DNA of 39,883 bases from an uncultured Lentisphaeraceae bacterium (GTDB lineage Bacteria > Verrucomicrobiota > Kiritimatiellia > RFP12 > DVOR01), in contig CALBHX010000102.1 in assembly GCA_937892925.1 (NCBI GenBank), positions 1 to 39,883 on the forward strand. The letters run 5' to 3'. The notes below the pieces were generated by a model. The model saw only the letters and a program-made list of their open reading frames with translations. It was not told the DNA's origin and did no database searches. Numbering within the stretch: position 1 is the stretch's first letter; every line of letters begins with the position of its first letter. Below are positions 25,431 to 33,685 of the stretch, piece after piece. A program made the position numbers and the translations under genes.

Positions 25431-27137
25431 TCATCGAGAACCACAGGCATACACCTGTCCATCCCCACACACCTCTGCACACTCAGGCGAACGCAGCAAT
25501 ACCCGAGCCAGACGTTTTGCAGCATCTCCTCCGCCTAACATTCGAGCAATCTCATCCGCTCTTACCTCTTCCGGGAGCGACTCAATATGTGTAACCGTTC
25601 GGCCGCTCTCTGACACGTGCTTAACCACGCGTAAGTGTGTTTGTCCAAACACAGCCGTAAGCGGTTGATGCGTAATACAAATCACTTGCCGATCCATCGC
25701 CAGCTGACGTAATTTTTCACCCACTCGACGGCAAACATCTCCTCCGATGTTTGCATCAATTTCGTCAAACACCAATGATGGAATTGCATCATGCTTCGCC
25801 AAAATCGTCTTAACCGCCAACATAACCCGCGCGATCTCACCTGATGACGCAATATCCGCAAGCGGTCTCGGCGACTCGCCTGGGTTTGGTTCAAACCGAA
25901 ACTCCACCTCATCCATCCCCGACACGCCCGCATCACAAGGGATCATTACAATTGGGAATGATGCTTGAAGAAAACCCAGATCCCGCAGCACCTCAGAAAT
26001 CGCACGAGACAATGCCGGAACAGCTCGTTCTCGTGCAACCCGCAAAGCCATTCCCGTACGATAAACCTCCGCCTCCGCCTCTACGACCTTACCCCTCAGT
26101 CGATCAACCTCGGCATCGGTTCCCATCAAAGCATCCAACTTCGCCTGAACCTCTTGGCCATGACGAATGACATCCTCAACCGTCGGCCCATATTTACGGC
26201 GTAGTCGCTGAATCTGCCCCACTCTACGCTCAAGCGACTCCAACACATCCGGTGCCGCATCCACCTGAGACAACCGTTGTGCCATCGTCTGCGACAATTC
26301 CTGAATCTGAACTTGCACCCCGGAAAGCTCATTCCCCCACGCTACAGCTTCCGGGAACAAACGCGACAACTCATGCAGCACACGATTCACAGCTGCTAAT
26401 TGCTCTGCAATCGAATTCTCACCATCTGTCAATTGACTAATCAGGCCATTTCCAACCGAGAGAATCTCCTCAGCATTAGCCGCCGCCGCATGCCTCTTTG
26501 TTAACTCTTCACCATCCTCAGCTGTCGGAGCCACCTCGCGGATTTCATTCGCCTCATAGGCCAATCGTTCCATCAATGCGGTCCGTTCCATTGGATCTCC
26601 AACCATCTCGCCCAATCGCCTCCGTGCCGTCTGCAAAGCCGTCCATGCTGATTGATAATCTGCCAACTCCCGTTCTGCTCCAGCATAGGCCGTCAAAAGC
26701 CGCAATTGAAATGCTCCGTCCAACAGAGACAAGTGATCATTAGGGCCATGAATATCTGCTAGCAGCGGAGCCAAACGACGCAACAACACTACCGTTGCCG
26801 GCGCGTCATTCACACGTACACGCCCCCCACCTGAGGCCGTAATCACGCGCCGTAACACTAATATACCCTCCTCACACTGCGGCAAATCCGCATCCGCAAG
26901 AACCGCGTTCACTGCCAGGCAATCATCCAACTCATAAACTGCACAAACCACAGCCTCATCCGCGCCGGTTCGAATCGCCGAGCGATCCGCCCGTTCACCT
27001 AACAATAAGCGGAGCGCCCCCATCAGAACAGATTTCCCTGCCCCCGTCTCGCCGGTAATGACATTAAGCCCCGAACCAAAAATCACATCGGTCTCTTCGA
27101 CCACCGCCAAATTACGAACTGACAAGCGAACCAACAT
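25431..27137 (-). CDS. recN: DNA repair protein RecN
   Basis: RecN is a cytosolic SMC-like ATPase that acts at DNA double-strand breaks. The 568-residue length is typical. Walker A is VITGETGAGKSVLMGAL (residues 27-43). A long coiled-coil region spans about 150-370. The C-terminal ATPase half has the signature region IASSGEIARVMLAVKTI and Walker B LVFDEIDANIGGD, followed by QVICITHQP. It starts at ATG 27137 and appears to head the long minus-strand operon running to the outer-membrane factor. Upstream is the terminator of the preceding gene, so its promoter must lie at about 27138-27232. Confidence 0.95.
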   Translation of the reverse strand: MLVRLSVRNLAVVEETDVIFGSGLNVITGETGAGKSVLMGALRLLLGERADRSAIRTGADEAVVCAVYELDDCLAVNAVLADADLPQCEEGILVLRRVITASGGGRVRVNDAPATVVLLRRLAPLLADIHGPNDHLSLLDGAFQLRLLTAYAGAERELADYQSAWTALQTARRRLGEMVGDPMERTALMERLAYEANEIREVAPTAEDGEELTKRHAAAANAEEILSVGNGLISQLTDGENSIAEQLAAVNRVLHELSRLFPEAVAWGNELSGVQVQIQELSQTMAQRLSQVDAAPDVLESLERRVGQIQRLRRKYGPTVEDVIRHGQEVQAKLDALMGTDAEVDRLRGKVVEAEAEVYRTGMALRVARERAVPALSRAISEVLRDLGFLQASFPIVMIPCDAGVSGMDEVEFRFEPNPGESPRPLADIASSGEIARVMLAVKTILAKHDAIPSLVFDEIDANIGGDVCRRVGEKLRQLAMDRQVICITHQPLTAVFGQTHLRVVKHVSESGRTVTHIESLPEEVRADEIARMLGGGDAAKRLARVLLRSPECAEVCGDGQVYACGSR

Positions 27138-27233
27138 AACCTTTATAGGATAGCATAACTACAGGTTCCTGATTTCGCTTTTATCCGTGCTCCGATAAAT
27201 TCCTACGTCTATGCACCTTCCTACATCATCCCC

Positions 27234-27268
27234 AAAAACAAAGGAGCCCCGAATACATGAGGCTCCTT
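27234..27268 (-). terminator. Intrinsic terminator of the exported hypothetical gene
   Basis: On the minus strand AAGGAGCC (27268-27261) pairs with GGCTCCTT (27248-27241) around a 12-base loop, followed by TGTTTTT. It lies 85 bases past the stop at 27353 and separates that gene from recN. Confidence 0.7.
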
Positions 27269-27352
27269 ACGCAGATCAATGCATTAATCACTTCTGCTTT
27301 TCCCCTGCCGACATGCTCAAGTACACTCCGCAGGCGTAGAAAAACAAACCGT

Positions 27353-28495
27353 TTACTCTTCGAAGTCAACATCCACTTTTGGACTATTTTGGGCAGCGTG
27401 TCGCACCTGCTCCTGGCGAGCCTGAAACTCCAGTCCCTCACGAACCCATGCAGCGGCTCGTTCAGGCGTAAGTGCAAGCTTCAACGATAATGCGCGCCCC
27501 CTGACCTCACAGTTAATCGCCTGTACCAACGCAGCCGTTACAGAATCCTGCTTCTGCAATACCGTAGGCAACAGCATAGTTACAGCCATTGCTCGAATCT
27601 GCTCAAGCTTTTCCGCCTGTTTCCTTGCGGCTTCTTCTGTAGGATACTCTAACCGTACCAGACAGGCCACTTCCGCCTGCTTAGTCAGACAAATCCCCGC
27701 CTGCATCAAACCAATCGCATCCGATTTGGGAGACAATCCCGACTCAGCGGCTTGAGAAACCCTCGCACACAAGCTCGAAAAATCCCGAATCCCCATTCGA
27801 ACAGATCCCCCAACCGATCCAGCTAGAGGCTTAAACAATGCAAACAATGGATGATTCGTCTTCAACGTCGGCACCTTACCCGTCCGAATGTTCTCCGCCT
27901 GTCGCATTTCATCCGTCAATACGAACAACAACCCATTCTGAATTGGGCAATATCCGACAAATCCACCCTTATCCTCTTGTACCGATTCTCCTGAAAAAAT
28001 CAATTGCCGCCATTCACCCACACGCTTAATCGTTACCGTCCGTTCGCCTTCTGTAAAGTGTCTCTGAAACAATTTCTCGACAGCTGCATCCAGAGCCGCC
28101 ATGTCCACTTTTGGATTTTCTACCATCCATACCAATTGCAACACGTCCTGAGCACTTTTAGCATCCTTTTCCTTCAATTGCTTTACTTGTATGGCACAAG
28201 TCATTGACTTCATCGAAGGCGTCTTTTGATCTTTCGAGATACCACACCATAACCGCAGCACTTCATACGCCTCGGGGTTCTCCTTGGCCCATACATTCTC
28301 ATCCGTTTTCCCTTTCAATTCAGAGATCTGTTCAAACGCCTTACGCCAAACATTCTCCACCTCTGGCTGTGCCACATCCAACGCATGCCCAACAATCAAC
28401 GCATCCGTCTCTGCCGGCACCCATGCCGCGGATGGAGAAGCAACCACACACCACCCCACAAACAATCCAGCCATCACCAAACATATCCGTTTCAT
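27353..28495 (-). CDS. Exported hypothetical protein
   Basis: I do not recognise this 380-residue protein. It has a clear signal peptide (MKRICLVMAGLFVGWCVVASPSAA, cleaved near residue 24). The mature chain is alpha/beta in appearance, with VPAETDALIVGHALDVAQPE at its start. There is no lipobox, no repeats and no membrane segment. The C-terminal part is helical, rich in Ala and Gln, and ends in an acidic tail (KVDVDFEE). It is a single-gene unit: a near-ideal promoter at 28537-28565, a GGAGG site eight bases before ATG 28495, and its own terminator at 27234-27268. A periplasmic location is likely. Confidence 0.7.
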   Translation of the reverse strand: MKRICLVMAGLFVGWCVVASPSAAWVPAETDALIVGHALDVAQPEVENVWRKAFEQISELKGKTDENVWAKENPEAYEVLRLWCGISKDQKTPSMKSMTCAIQVKQLKEKDAKSAQDVLQLVWMVENPKVDMAALDAAVEKLFQRHFTEGERTVTIKRVGEWRQLIFSGESVQEDKGGFVGYCPIQNGLLFVLTDEMRQAENIRTGKVPTLKTNHPLFALFKPLAGSVGGSVRMGIRDFSSLCARVSQAAESGLSPKSDAIGLMQAGICLTKQAEVACLVRLEYPTEEAARKQAEKLEQIRAMAVTMLLPTVLQKQDSVTAALVQAINCEVRGRALSLKLALTPERAAAWVREGLEFQARQEQVRHAAQNSPKVDVDFEE

Positions 28496-28536
28496 TTAAT
28501 ATCCTCCATTTAAATACAAAAACCTCTCGAGATTAA

Positions 28537-28565
28537 ATTATAACATACGAATCCTGGGAGCTCAA
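28537..28565 (-). promoter_or_regulatory. Strong sigma-70-type promoter of the exported hypothetical gene
   Basis: On the minus strand TTGAGC (28560-28565), a 17-base spacer and TATAAT (28537-28542) form a near-consensus promoter. The expected start near 28530 leaves a leader of about 35 bases with GGAGG ahead of ATG 28495. Confidence 0.7.
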
Positions 28566-28733
28566 GCCATACACTGTATCTATGCCTACTCAGCTCTAGG
28601 GCGCTTATCGTCAGATCGTCCATGTATCAAACCTAGCGTACTCAAACAACGAACATTCTTCTCAAATTAAATGTTCACTCCACAGACATCCCAACACGCA
28701 CCACCCATAACGCACTGCCTCCCATAGAAACAA

Positions 28734-28764
28734 CAAATCTCGAACCCAGTGGGTTCGAGATTTG
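28734..28764 (-). terminator. Intrinsic terminator after oadB
   Basis: CAAATCTCGAACCC and GGGTTCGAGATTTG form a perfect 14-bp stem with a three-base loop. On the minus strand it is followed by TTGTTT, 29 bases past the oadB stop at 28793. Confidence 0.75.
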
Positions 28765-28792
28765 CCAAGTCGCATTTCCTGTTACAACCATA

Positions 28793-30505
28793 TCAACGGC
28801 AACAGAAATACAATACACCTGCCACAACTGCAGAACCGATCACACCTGAAACATTCGGCCCCATAGCATGCATGAGCAGAAAGTTGGTCGGATCATATTC
28901 TAATCCAACTTTATTCGAAACACGAGCCGCCATTGGTACCGCGGAAACACCCGCCGAACCGATCAACGGATTAATCTTGTCCTTACGCCAAATCAAATTC
29001 ATCAGCTTGGCCATCCAGACTCCACCGGCCGTTCCCACACCGAATGCAATCACGCCAAGAAGTAAAATTCCTAACGTTTCCATATTCAAAAACTTCTCCG
29101 CCGCAAGCTTAGAACCAACTGAAAGACCGAGAAGAATCGTAACAATGTTGCAAAGGCTATTCGCCATGGTATCCGAGATACGATCTACCACACCGCATTC
29201 CTTCGCCAGATTACCCAGCATCAGTGCTCCAATCAGCGGGGCTGCAGAAGGCAGAAGTGCAGCACAAAGCAGAAGTACGCAAATAGGGAAAATAACCTTT
29301 TCCGTCTTGGATACCGTACGCAGCTGCTTCATCTTAATCAAACGGTCTTCCTTTGTGGTAAGCAACTTCATGATCGGCGGCTGAATCACCGGCACAAGCG
29401 CCATATAGGAATAAGCCGCCACAGCAATAGCGCCAAGCAAATCAGGCGAAAGCTTCGTCGTCAGCCAAATTGCCGTCGGGCCATCTGCGCCACCAATAAT
29501 TCCAATGGAGGCAGCGTCCGTAATGAAGAAGTTGATGCTATCCACACAGAGGGTAAGAGCCAAGGCTCCCAACAATGCGGTAAAAATACCCAACTGCGCC
29601 GCCGCTCCAAGAAGTGCCATACGAGGATTGGCAATCAATGGGCCGAAATCCGTCATCGCACCTACACCCATAAAAATCAGGATGGGGAAAAGCCCAGAAC
29701 TGATACCCATCTCGAAGGTATAGTACAAGAACCCTCCGGGCTCCACCACATTACCTAACGTGTCCAACACCGGCGCAGCCGTAATGCCAGCAAACGGGAT
29801 ATTGGCAAGCAACCCACCAAACCCTATGGGCAGTAGCAACAGCGGCTCAAACTCTTTCACCAACGCCAGATAGATGAGGAACAGGCAGACCATGATCATC
29901 AACAACTGACTGATGCCAAACGGAAGCACCGTCTCCGGATGACCAGATGGCAACGCTTCAGCCTTCGGCGCCGCAGGAGGCTCTTTCTTAAGCGTAAAAC
30001 CCATGATACCAGTGGAATCCCACATACTGGCAATCCGGCTGGCCGTAAGCTTTGCATCGCCAACCTGGTGAGAGTGAATGACACCCGTCACTTGCGGCAA
30101 ATCGATCTGCTTACCAACCAAATCTGGGAACCGCAATTGACGCTTCCCGGTTTTTGGATTCACATAATAGTTATACGACTCATACTCCGCCTTCTTCGCA
30201 CCAGGTGTGTCATCCGTGGTCATGTAACCATTGGTCACATGGAGATAAGAGCCGTGGAAACGCTGATCGGTATCATTTGTCTTATCGTTAAATGCCGCAT
30301 CGTTTTCTCGAAGCAGCTGACGGCGCAACTTTACCAACTGCACCGTAGACTGAATCCCCGTGAACTTATCAGCAGCATCTGAACGCTTCGCATCCTGCCC
30401 CGCAGCAGGTTGTGAAGCGCCACCGGCCATTTGATCCGGTGCCTGTGCCCACGCGCACACACCGGCCATCAACGCCATCGCCATCAAAACAGGTTTCAAG
30501 GTCAT
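28793..30505 (-). CDS. oadB: Sodium-translocating decarboxylase beta subunit with long exported N-terminal extension
   Basis: OadB is the membrane subunit that decarboxylates carboxybiotin and pumps Na+ out. The core (about residues 193-570) has FEPLLLLPIGFGGLLANIP, FPILIFMGVGAMTDFGPLIA and IIGGADGPTAIWLTTKLSP with the essential DGPT Asp (D341), plus MALVPVIQPPIMKL. The family is usually about 380-430 residues; this one has 570. The extra 190 residues start with a signal peptide (MTLKPVLMAMALMAGVCAWAQA) and continue as a polar region with YESYNYYVNPKTGKRQLRFP and VTGVIHSHQVGDAKL, probably periplasmic. AAAGGAG lies seven bases before ATG 30505, supporting this start. It follows oadA by 21 bases and ends at the 28734-28764 terminator. 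Confidence 0.9.
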   Translation of the reverse strand: MTLKPVLMAMALMAGVCAWAQAPDQMAGGASQPAAGQDAKRSDAADKFTGIQSTVQLVKLRRQLLRENDAAFNDKTNDTDQRFHGSYLHVTNGYMTTDDTPGAKKAEYESYNYYVNPKTGKRQLRFPDLVGKQIDLPQVTGVIHSHQVGDAKLTASRIASMWDSTGIMGFTLKKEPPAAPKAEALPSGHPETVLPFGISQLLMIMVCLFLIYLALVKEFEPLLLLPIGFGGLLANIPFAGITAAPVLDTLGNVVEPGGFLYYTFEMGISSGLFPILIFMGVGAMTDFGPLIANPRMALLGAAAQLGIFTALLGALALTLCVDSINFFITDAASIGIIGGADGPTAIWLTTKLSPDLLGAIAVAAYSYMALVPVIQPPIMKLLTTKEDRLIKMKQLRTVSKTEKVIFPICVLLLCAALLPSAAPLIGALMLGNLAKECGVVDRISDTMANSLCNIVTILLGLSVGSKLAAEKFLNMETLGILLLGVIAFGVGTAGGVWMAKLMNLIWRKDKINPLIGSAGVSAVPMAARVSNKVGLEYDPTNFLLMHAMGPNVSGVIGSAVVAGVLYFCCR

Positions 30506-30526
30506 GTGATAACTCCTTTGAAAGCC

Positions 30527-32317
30527 TTAGAGCGTTGCAAGAATATCGCCGGCATTCACCTTATCGCCGCTCCCCACATTAATAGCGCCAACAACGCCAT
30601 CCTTAGGTGCCCGGATCGGCATTTCCATCTTCATGGCCTCCATCACGAGAATCTCATCTCCGGCTTTGACGGCAGTGCCTGGTTGAACCGTAATGCGCAG
30701 AATAAGCCCGGGCACCGGTGCGGCAATCGGCTCCCCACCAGCAGCACTGGCACCTGCGGCAGGCGTAGGCACACTCAGACCATCTGCCACTGAATAGTCA
30801 TAGGGCTTGCCATTAACTATGGCCTTCCCATCTTTCAACTCCACACCGTAAGCTTTGCCATTTACCGTAACGGTACAAGCACCACCCGTACTCTTGGCCT
30901 TTGGCTTCTCATTTAACCGAATACCCAATGGCGCATGGGCAGGATCCTTGAGATAGGCAATTCCTTTTTCAAGGCAGGACGCCGCAATAAAGATATTCTC
31001 TTCGGTAATCGGCAAATCAGCGGCCTTAAGCATCGCTTCAGCAGCCTTACGTCCTTTCTTGACATCCGCATCATTAATCTCAAGCACCGTCTTGGTCGTG
31101 GGCTCAAGCTTCAGCTGTTCTGCGGCAATTTTAACGACTTCCGGATCGGGCGCGACAGGTGTCTTACCAAAATAACCAAGCACCATCTTTCCGTATCCAG
31201 GAGCAATCTTTTTCCACTTGCCAAACATCACGTTGTTGAACGCCTGCTGGAAATAAAATTGCGAAACCGGAGTAACCGAAGTGCCGAACCCGCCACAACG
31301 AACAGAGTCATACATCTCATCGATCATCTGGTCATACTTATCCATTAATCCATTGTCACGCAACATCTGCGTATTGGCCGTAAGCGCACCGCCCGGCATG
31401 GGCGACCAGATAATCACCGGATTGGAATGCATTGCCTCCGGCGGCAAGAAATAGTCCTTCATGGCTTCCTTGAAGGCCTCTTCCGCACCGCGAATCTTCT
31501 CAATATCAATATCTAAATCGTACTCCGAACCCCGAAGCGCATGCCACATCGTAATGATATCAGGCTGACATGTACCCCCGGAAACCGGTGCCATGGAAAG
31601 ATCCACGCCGTCCGCCCCGCCCTCAAGCGCGGCAAGATAACAAGTTAGGCCATTGCCAGCGGTTTCATGTGAGTGGAATTGAATGTGTGTACCCTCAGGA
31701 AGAAGCTTGCGAGCACGCTTAATCGTCTCATACACGGTGCGCGGAGCGGCCGTTCCAGAGGCATCCTTGAAACAAACCCGGTCAAACGGAATCTCTGCCT
31801 TAAGGATTTGCTTGATACGCTCAGCGTAAAACTCCGGCGTATGTGCCCCTTTATTATCTACGCCTGGAGGCAATCCCATCATGGTGACAACCACCTCATG
31901 CTTGAGGCCGGCATCATGAATACACTGACCAGACCACTTTAAGTTGTTAACATCGTTCAACGCATCGAAGTTACGAATGGTCGTCATGCCATGCTTCTTA
32001 AACATCTGAGCATGAAGTTTAATAATGTCGGAAGGCTGACTGTCAAGCCCGACCACATTCACCCCGCGCGAAAGCGTCTGCAAATCTGCCTCAGGGCAGG
32101 TTTTGCGGAACGTATCCATAACGTCAAACGCGTCCTCCCGGCAATAAAAATAACAACTCTGAAAACGAGCACCGCCGCCAGCCTCAAACCAGCGAATACC
32201 AGCATCATACGCCACCTTTACTGCCGGCATGAAGTCTTTGGAAAGAACACGGGCACCATAAACAGACTGGAACCCATCACGGAACGCCGTGCACATGAAC
32301 TTAATTTTCTTGCTCAT
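30527..32317 (-). CDS. oadA: Oxaloacetate decarboxylase alpha subunit-like carboxyltransferase with biotin domain
   Basis: OadA transfers the carboxyl group of oxaloacetate (or a related acid) to its biotin, which then visits OadB. The 596-residue chain has an N-terminal TIM-barrel carboxyltransferase with metal and carbamyl-lysine residues visible: TAFRDGFQSVYGARV (D14), VCFKDASGTAAP (K184) and IQFHSHETAGNG (H215, H217). A conserved PYC/OadA domain follows, then a Pro/Ala linker (near PTPAAGASAAGGEPIAAP) and a C-terminal biotinyl domain with EAMKMEM (K563). Several motifs differ from the usual RDAHQS, KDMAG and HTHxTSG forms, so this is a divergent branch and the substrate should be treated as probable. 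It is the middle gene of oadG-oadA-oadB. Confidence 0.9.
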   Translation of the reverse strand: MSKKIKFMCTAFRDGFQSVYGARVLSKDFMPAVKVAYDAGIRWFEAGGGARFQSCYFYCREDAFDVMDTFRKTCPEADLQTLSRGVNVVGLDSQPSDIIKLHAQMFKKHGMTTIRNFDALNDVNNLKWSGQCIHDAGLKHEVVVTMMGLPPGVDNKGAHTPEFYAERIKQILKAEIPFDRVCFKDASGTAAPRTVYETIKRARKLLPEGTHIQFHSHETAGNGLTCYLAALEGGADGVDLSMAPVSGGTCQPDIITMWHALRGSEYDLDIDIEKIRGAEEAFKEAMKDYFLPPEAMHSNPVIIWSPMPGGALTANTQMLRDNGLMDKYDQMIDEMYDSVRCGGFGTSVTPVSQFYFQQAFNNVMFGKWKKIAPGYGKMVLGYFGKTPVAPDPEVVKIAAEQLKLEPTTKTVLEINDADVKKGRKAAEAMLKAADLPITEENIFIAASCLEKGIAYLKDPAHAPLGIRLNEKPKAKSTGGACTVTVNGKAYGVELKDGKAIVNGKPYDYSVADGLSVPTPAAGASAAGGEPIAAPVPGLILRITVQPGTAVKAGDEILVMEAMKMEMPIRAPKDGVVGAINVGSGDKVNAGDILATL

Positions 32318-32360
32318 TGTCTATACCTTGAGTCGTTGGATTGGGAAGGGAAAAGCGAAA

Positions 32361-32567
32361 TTAATGCTGATTGGCCACCGCAATCGCCACCGCAATCGCT
32401 GCATCATCAGCCACTGGAGTAGTCGGTTTTTTAGGCGCAGGCTCCGGGAACAAGTTCAGTCGCGGAGCAAGCTTACCCATTGCAATGGTAACAATCGCCA
32501 GCAGACTCAGGAACCCAATAGCAATGCCCATGCCCGCGCATAGAAGCACAAGACCTTGTTGCAGCAT
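32361..32567 (-). CDS. oadG: Sodium-translocating decarboxylase gamma subunit
   Basis: OadG is the small membrane anchor that assembles the alpha and beta subunits. This 68-residue protein has one N-terminal membrane helix (residues 4-30, LVLLCAGMGIAIGFLSLLAIVTIAMG), then a Pro-rich stretch (LFPEPAPKKPTTPVADD) and an Ala/Ile/Val tail ending ANQH. The helix followed by Pro-rich tail is the family pattern, and the position directly before oadA confirms it. The tail is encoded by a perfect 12-base tandem duplication (32375-32398). It is the first gene of the unit, with a promoter at 32619-32647. Confidence 0.85.
   Translation of the reverse strand: MLQQGLVLLCAGMGIAIGFLSLLAIVTIAMGKLAPRLNLFPEPAPKKPTTPVADDAAIAVAIAVANQH
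32375..32398. repeat. Two perfect 12-base tandem repeats in the oadG tail
   Basis: CCACCGCAATCG occurs twice in direct succession. It encodes the AIAVAIAVA tail of OadG and could expand or contract in frame by slippage. Confidence 0.8.
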
Positions 32568-32618
32568 ACGAAACCTCTCTTCTCATTCGGCTACGCCGTA
32601 AATAAATAAACGACGCTC

Positions 32619-32647
32619 ACTATATCACATTTCTTGCCTGTATGGAA
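32619..32647 (-). promoter_or_regulatory. Putative promoter of oadGAB
   Basis: On the minus strand TATAGT (32619-32624) lies 17 bases downstream of TTCCAT (32642-32647). The -35 match to consensus is poor, but the same hexamer and spacing occur at 960-988. The leader to ATG 32567 is about 45 bases and includes GAGAGG. Confidence 0.4.
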
Positions 32648-32885
32648 TGTTAAAATTGTGTTAGAAATGTAAAAATCCATCTATTTCTGAACGTTCGAAC
32701 CGTGTTTATCCACAAAACCTAACGATTTCATACGCAAGCAAATAACCGCGCACGTTTCGTTCTGCTAAGCAGTATGCCCCCTCCCCCTTACCATCCAACT
32801 TTTATATGCTCACATCCATCTCGTTTTACAGGCGCACCAAACAATCGACGTGCCCCTTGATTCAACATACTTAGGGAACAATTCT

Positions 32886-32908
32886 GGACTCAGGGCGGTT
32901 CCGAGTCC
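32886..32908. repeat. Stem-loop A of the spacer cluster
   Basis: GGACTC and GAGTCC pair perfectly around an 11-base loop (AGGGCGGTTCC). Confidence 0.5.
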
Positions 32909-32911
32909 AAC

Positions 32912-32942
32912 CCGCGCCGAGTTCAGGATAAACTCGGCGCGG
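32912..32942. repeat. Stem-loop B of the spacer cluster, 12-bp GC-rich perfect stem
   Basis: CCGCGCCGAGTT pairs perfectly with AACTCGGCGCGG around the seven-base loop CAGGATA. It is the strongest structure in the spacer. No T-run follows on either strand. Confidence 0.7.
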
Positions 32943-32957
32943 ATCTAAACAGAATTG

Positions 32958-32984
32958 AGGCGTGATCCCAAAATGTCCACGCCT
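32958..32984. repeat. Stem-loop C of the spacer cluster
   Basis: AGGCGTG pairs with CACGCCT around a 13-base loop. On the plus strand the stem is followed by TAAAAATC; on the minus strand it is preceded by a T-run rather than followed by one. Confidence 0.5.
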
Positions 32985-33059
32985 TAAAAATCATCGAAAA
33001 TCCACCGAACCAGAATCCGTAACCACATGAGGACAACAACTGCATATCAACGCTCCCTG

Positions 33060-33089
33060 AGGACAAAACACACAACAACGTGGTATACT
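33060..33089 (+). promoter_or_regulatory. Putative promoter of the lrp-aminotransferase unit
   Basis: TATACT at 33084-33089 is a good -10 box. AGGACA at 33060-33065 matches the last four bases of the -35 consensus with an 18-base spacer. The leader to the ATG at 33203 would be about 105 bases, long enough for regulatory structure. Confidence 0.45.
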
Positions 33090-33202
33090 GTGCGACCGAA
33101 AACTATGACTTGCCATGGACGCGATTGCATTCTTTTTGTAATGAATCTGGTACATGCCCGAACGATTGAGCTTTTTAAAAGGATTCTCATTGCGGAGGAC
33201 GT

Positions 33203-33685
33203 ATGGTAGAGAATTTATTAGACATTTTACGCAATAACGCGAAAGAATCACCTGAAACAATGGCGAAGATGCTAGGGGTTGAATTGGCAGAGGTCAATGC
33301 CGCCATCTGTCGATTAGAAGCGGAAGGTGTTATTCGCGGGTGGCAGGCCATTATCAATGAGGATTTGGTTCCACAGGAGCATGTAACAGCGGTGATTGAA
33401 GTACGTGTAACACCCGAACGAGAGGGAGGATTCAACCGGATTGCTGAACGCGTAAGTAAGTTTGATGAGGTGGAGGCCGTTTATCTGATGAGTGGTGCGT
33501 ATGATCTTTTACTCTTTGTCAGTGGGAAAAATCTGATTTCCGTTGCGCGATTCGTCAGCGAGAAGTTGTCCACCATTCATGGAGTACTCTCAACGGCCAC
33601 GCACTTCCGATTAAAAACGTATAAGCAAAATGGTGTTTTGATGGCTAAACCCTGTGAAGATGCCCGGTTGGTGGTGAGCCCATGA
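33203..33685 (+). CDS. Lrp/AsnC family transcriptional regulator
   Basis: This 160-residue protein has an N-terminal winged helix-turn-helix (about residues 4-48, ESPETMAKMLGVELAEVNAA) and a C-terminal RAM (effector-binding) domain. The RAM part includes VTAVIEVRVTPE, FDEVEAVYLMSGAYDLLLFV and the final VLSTATHFRLKTYK. Such proteins bind DNA as oligomers and respond to amino acids. A GGAGG site (33194-33198) precedes ATG 33203. Its stop overlaps the ATG of the aminotransferase gene, so it probably regulates that gene and itself in response to an amino acid. It also faces the divergent oadGAB promoter, about 460 bases away. Confidence 0.88.
   Translation: MVENLLDILRNNAKESPETMAKMLGVELAEVNAAICRLEAEGVIRGWQAIINEDLVPQEHVTAVIEVRVTPEREGGFNRIAERVSKFDEVEAVYLMSGAYDLLLFVSGKNLISVARFVSEKLSTIHGVLSTATHFRLKTYKQNGVLMAKPCEDARLVVSP

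Larger units (their letters stand above)
32648..33059. other. Divergent spacer with stem-loop cluster, no gene seen
   Basis: Between the oadGAB and lrp promoters lie about 400 bases without a credible protein-coding frame. The left half (32648-32870) is AT-rich with short palindromes such as GAACGTTC and CTGCTAAGCAG. The right half (32880-32990) contains three stem-loops in close succession. As both flanking genes point outward, these cannot be their terminators. A small untranslated RNA or a regulatory element is possible. Confidence 0.45.

Noticed and set aside
32895..32925. Sequence resembling a tRNA T-arm (GGTTCCGAGTCC)
   Set aside because: No acceptor stem, D-arm or anticodon arm can be built around it; the bases belong to stem-loops A and B.
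33203..33685. Lrp-type gene as a second siroheme decarboxylase
   Set aside because: It lacks the RRxGA and THCYxRP patterns, has a normal Lrp RAM domain and is coupled to an aminotransferase.
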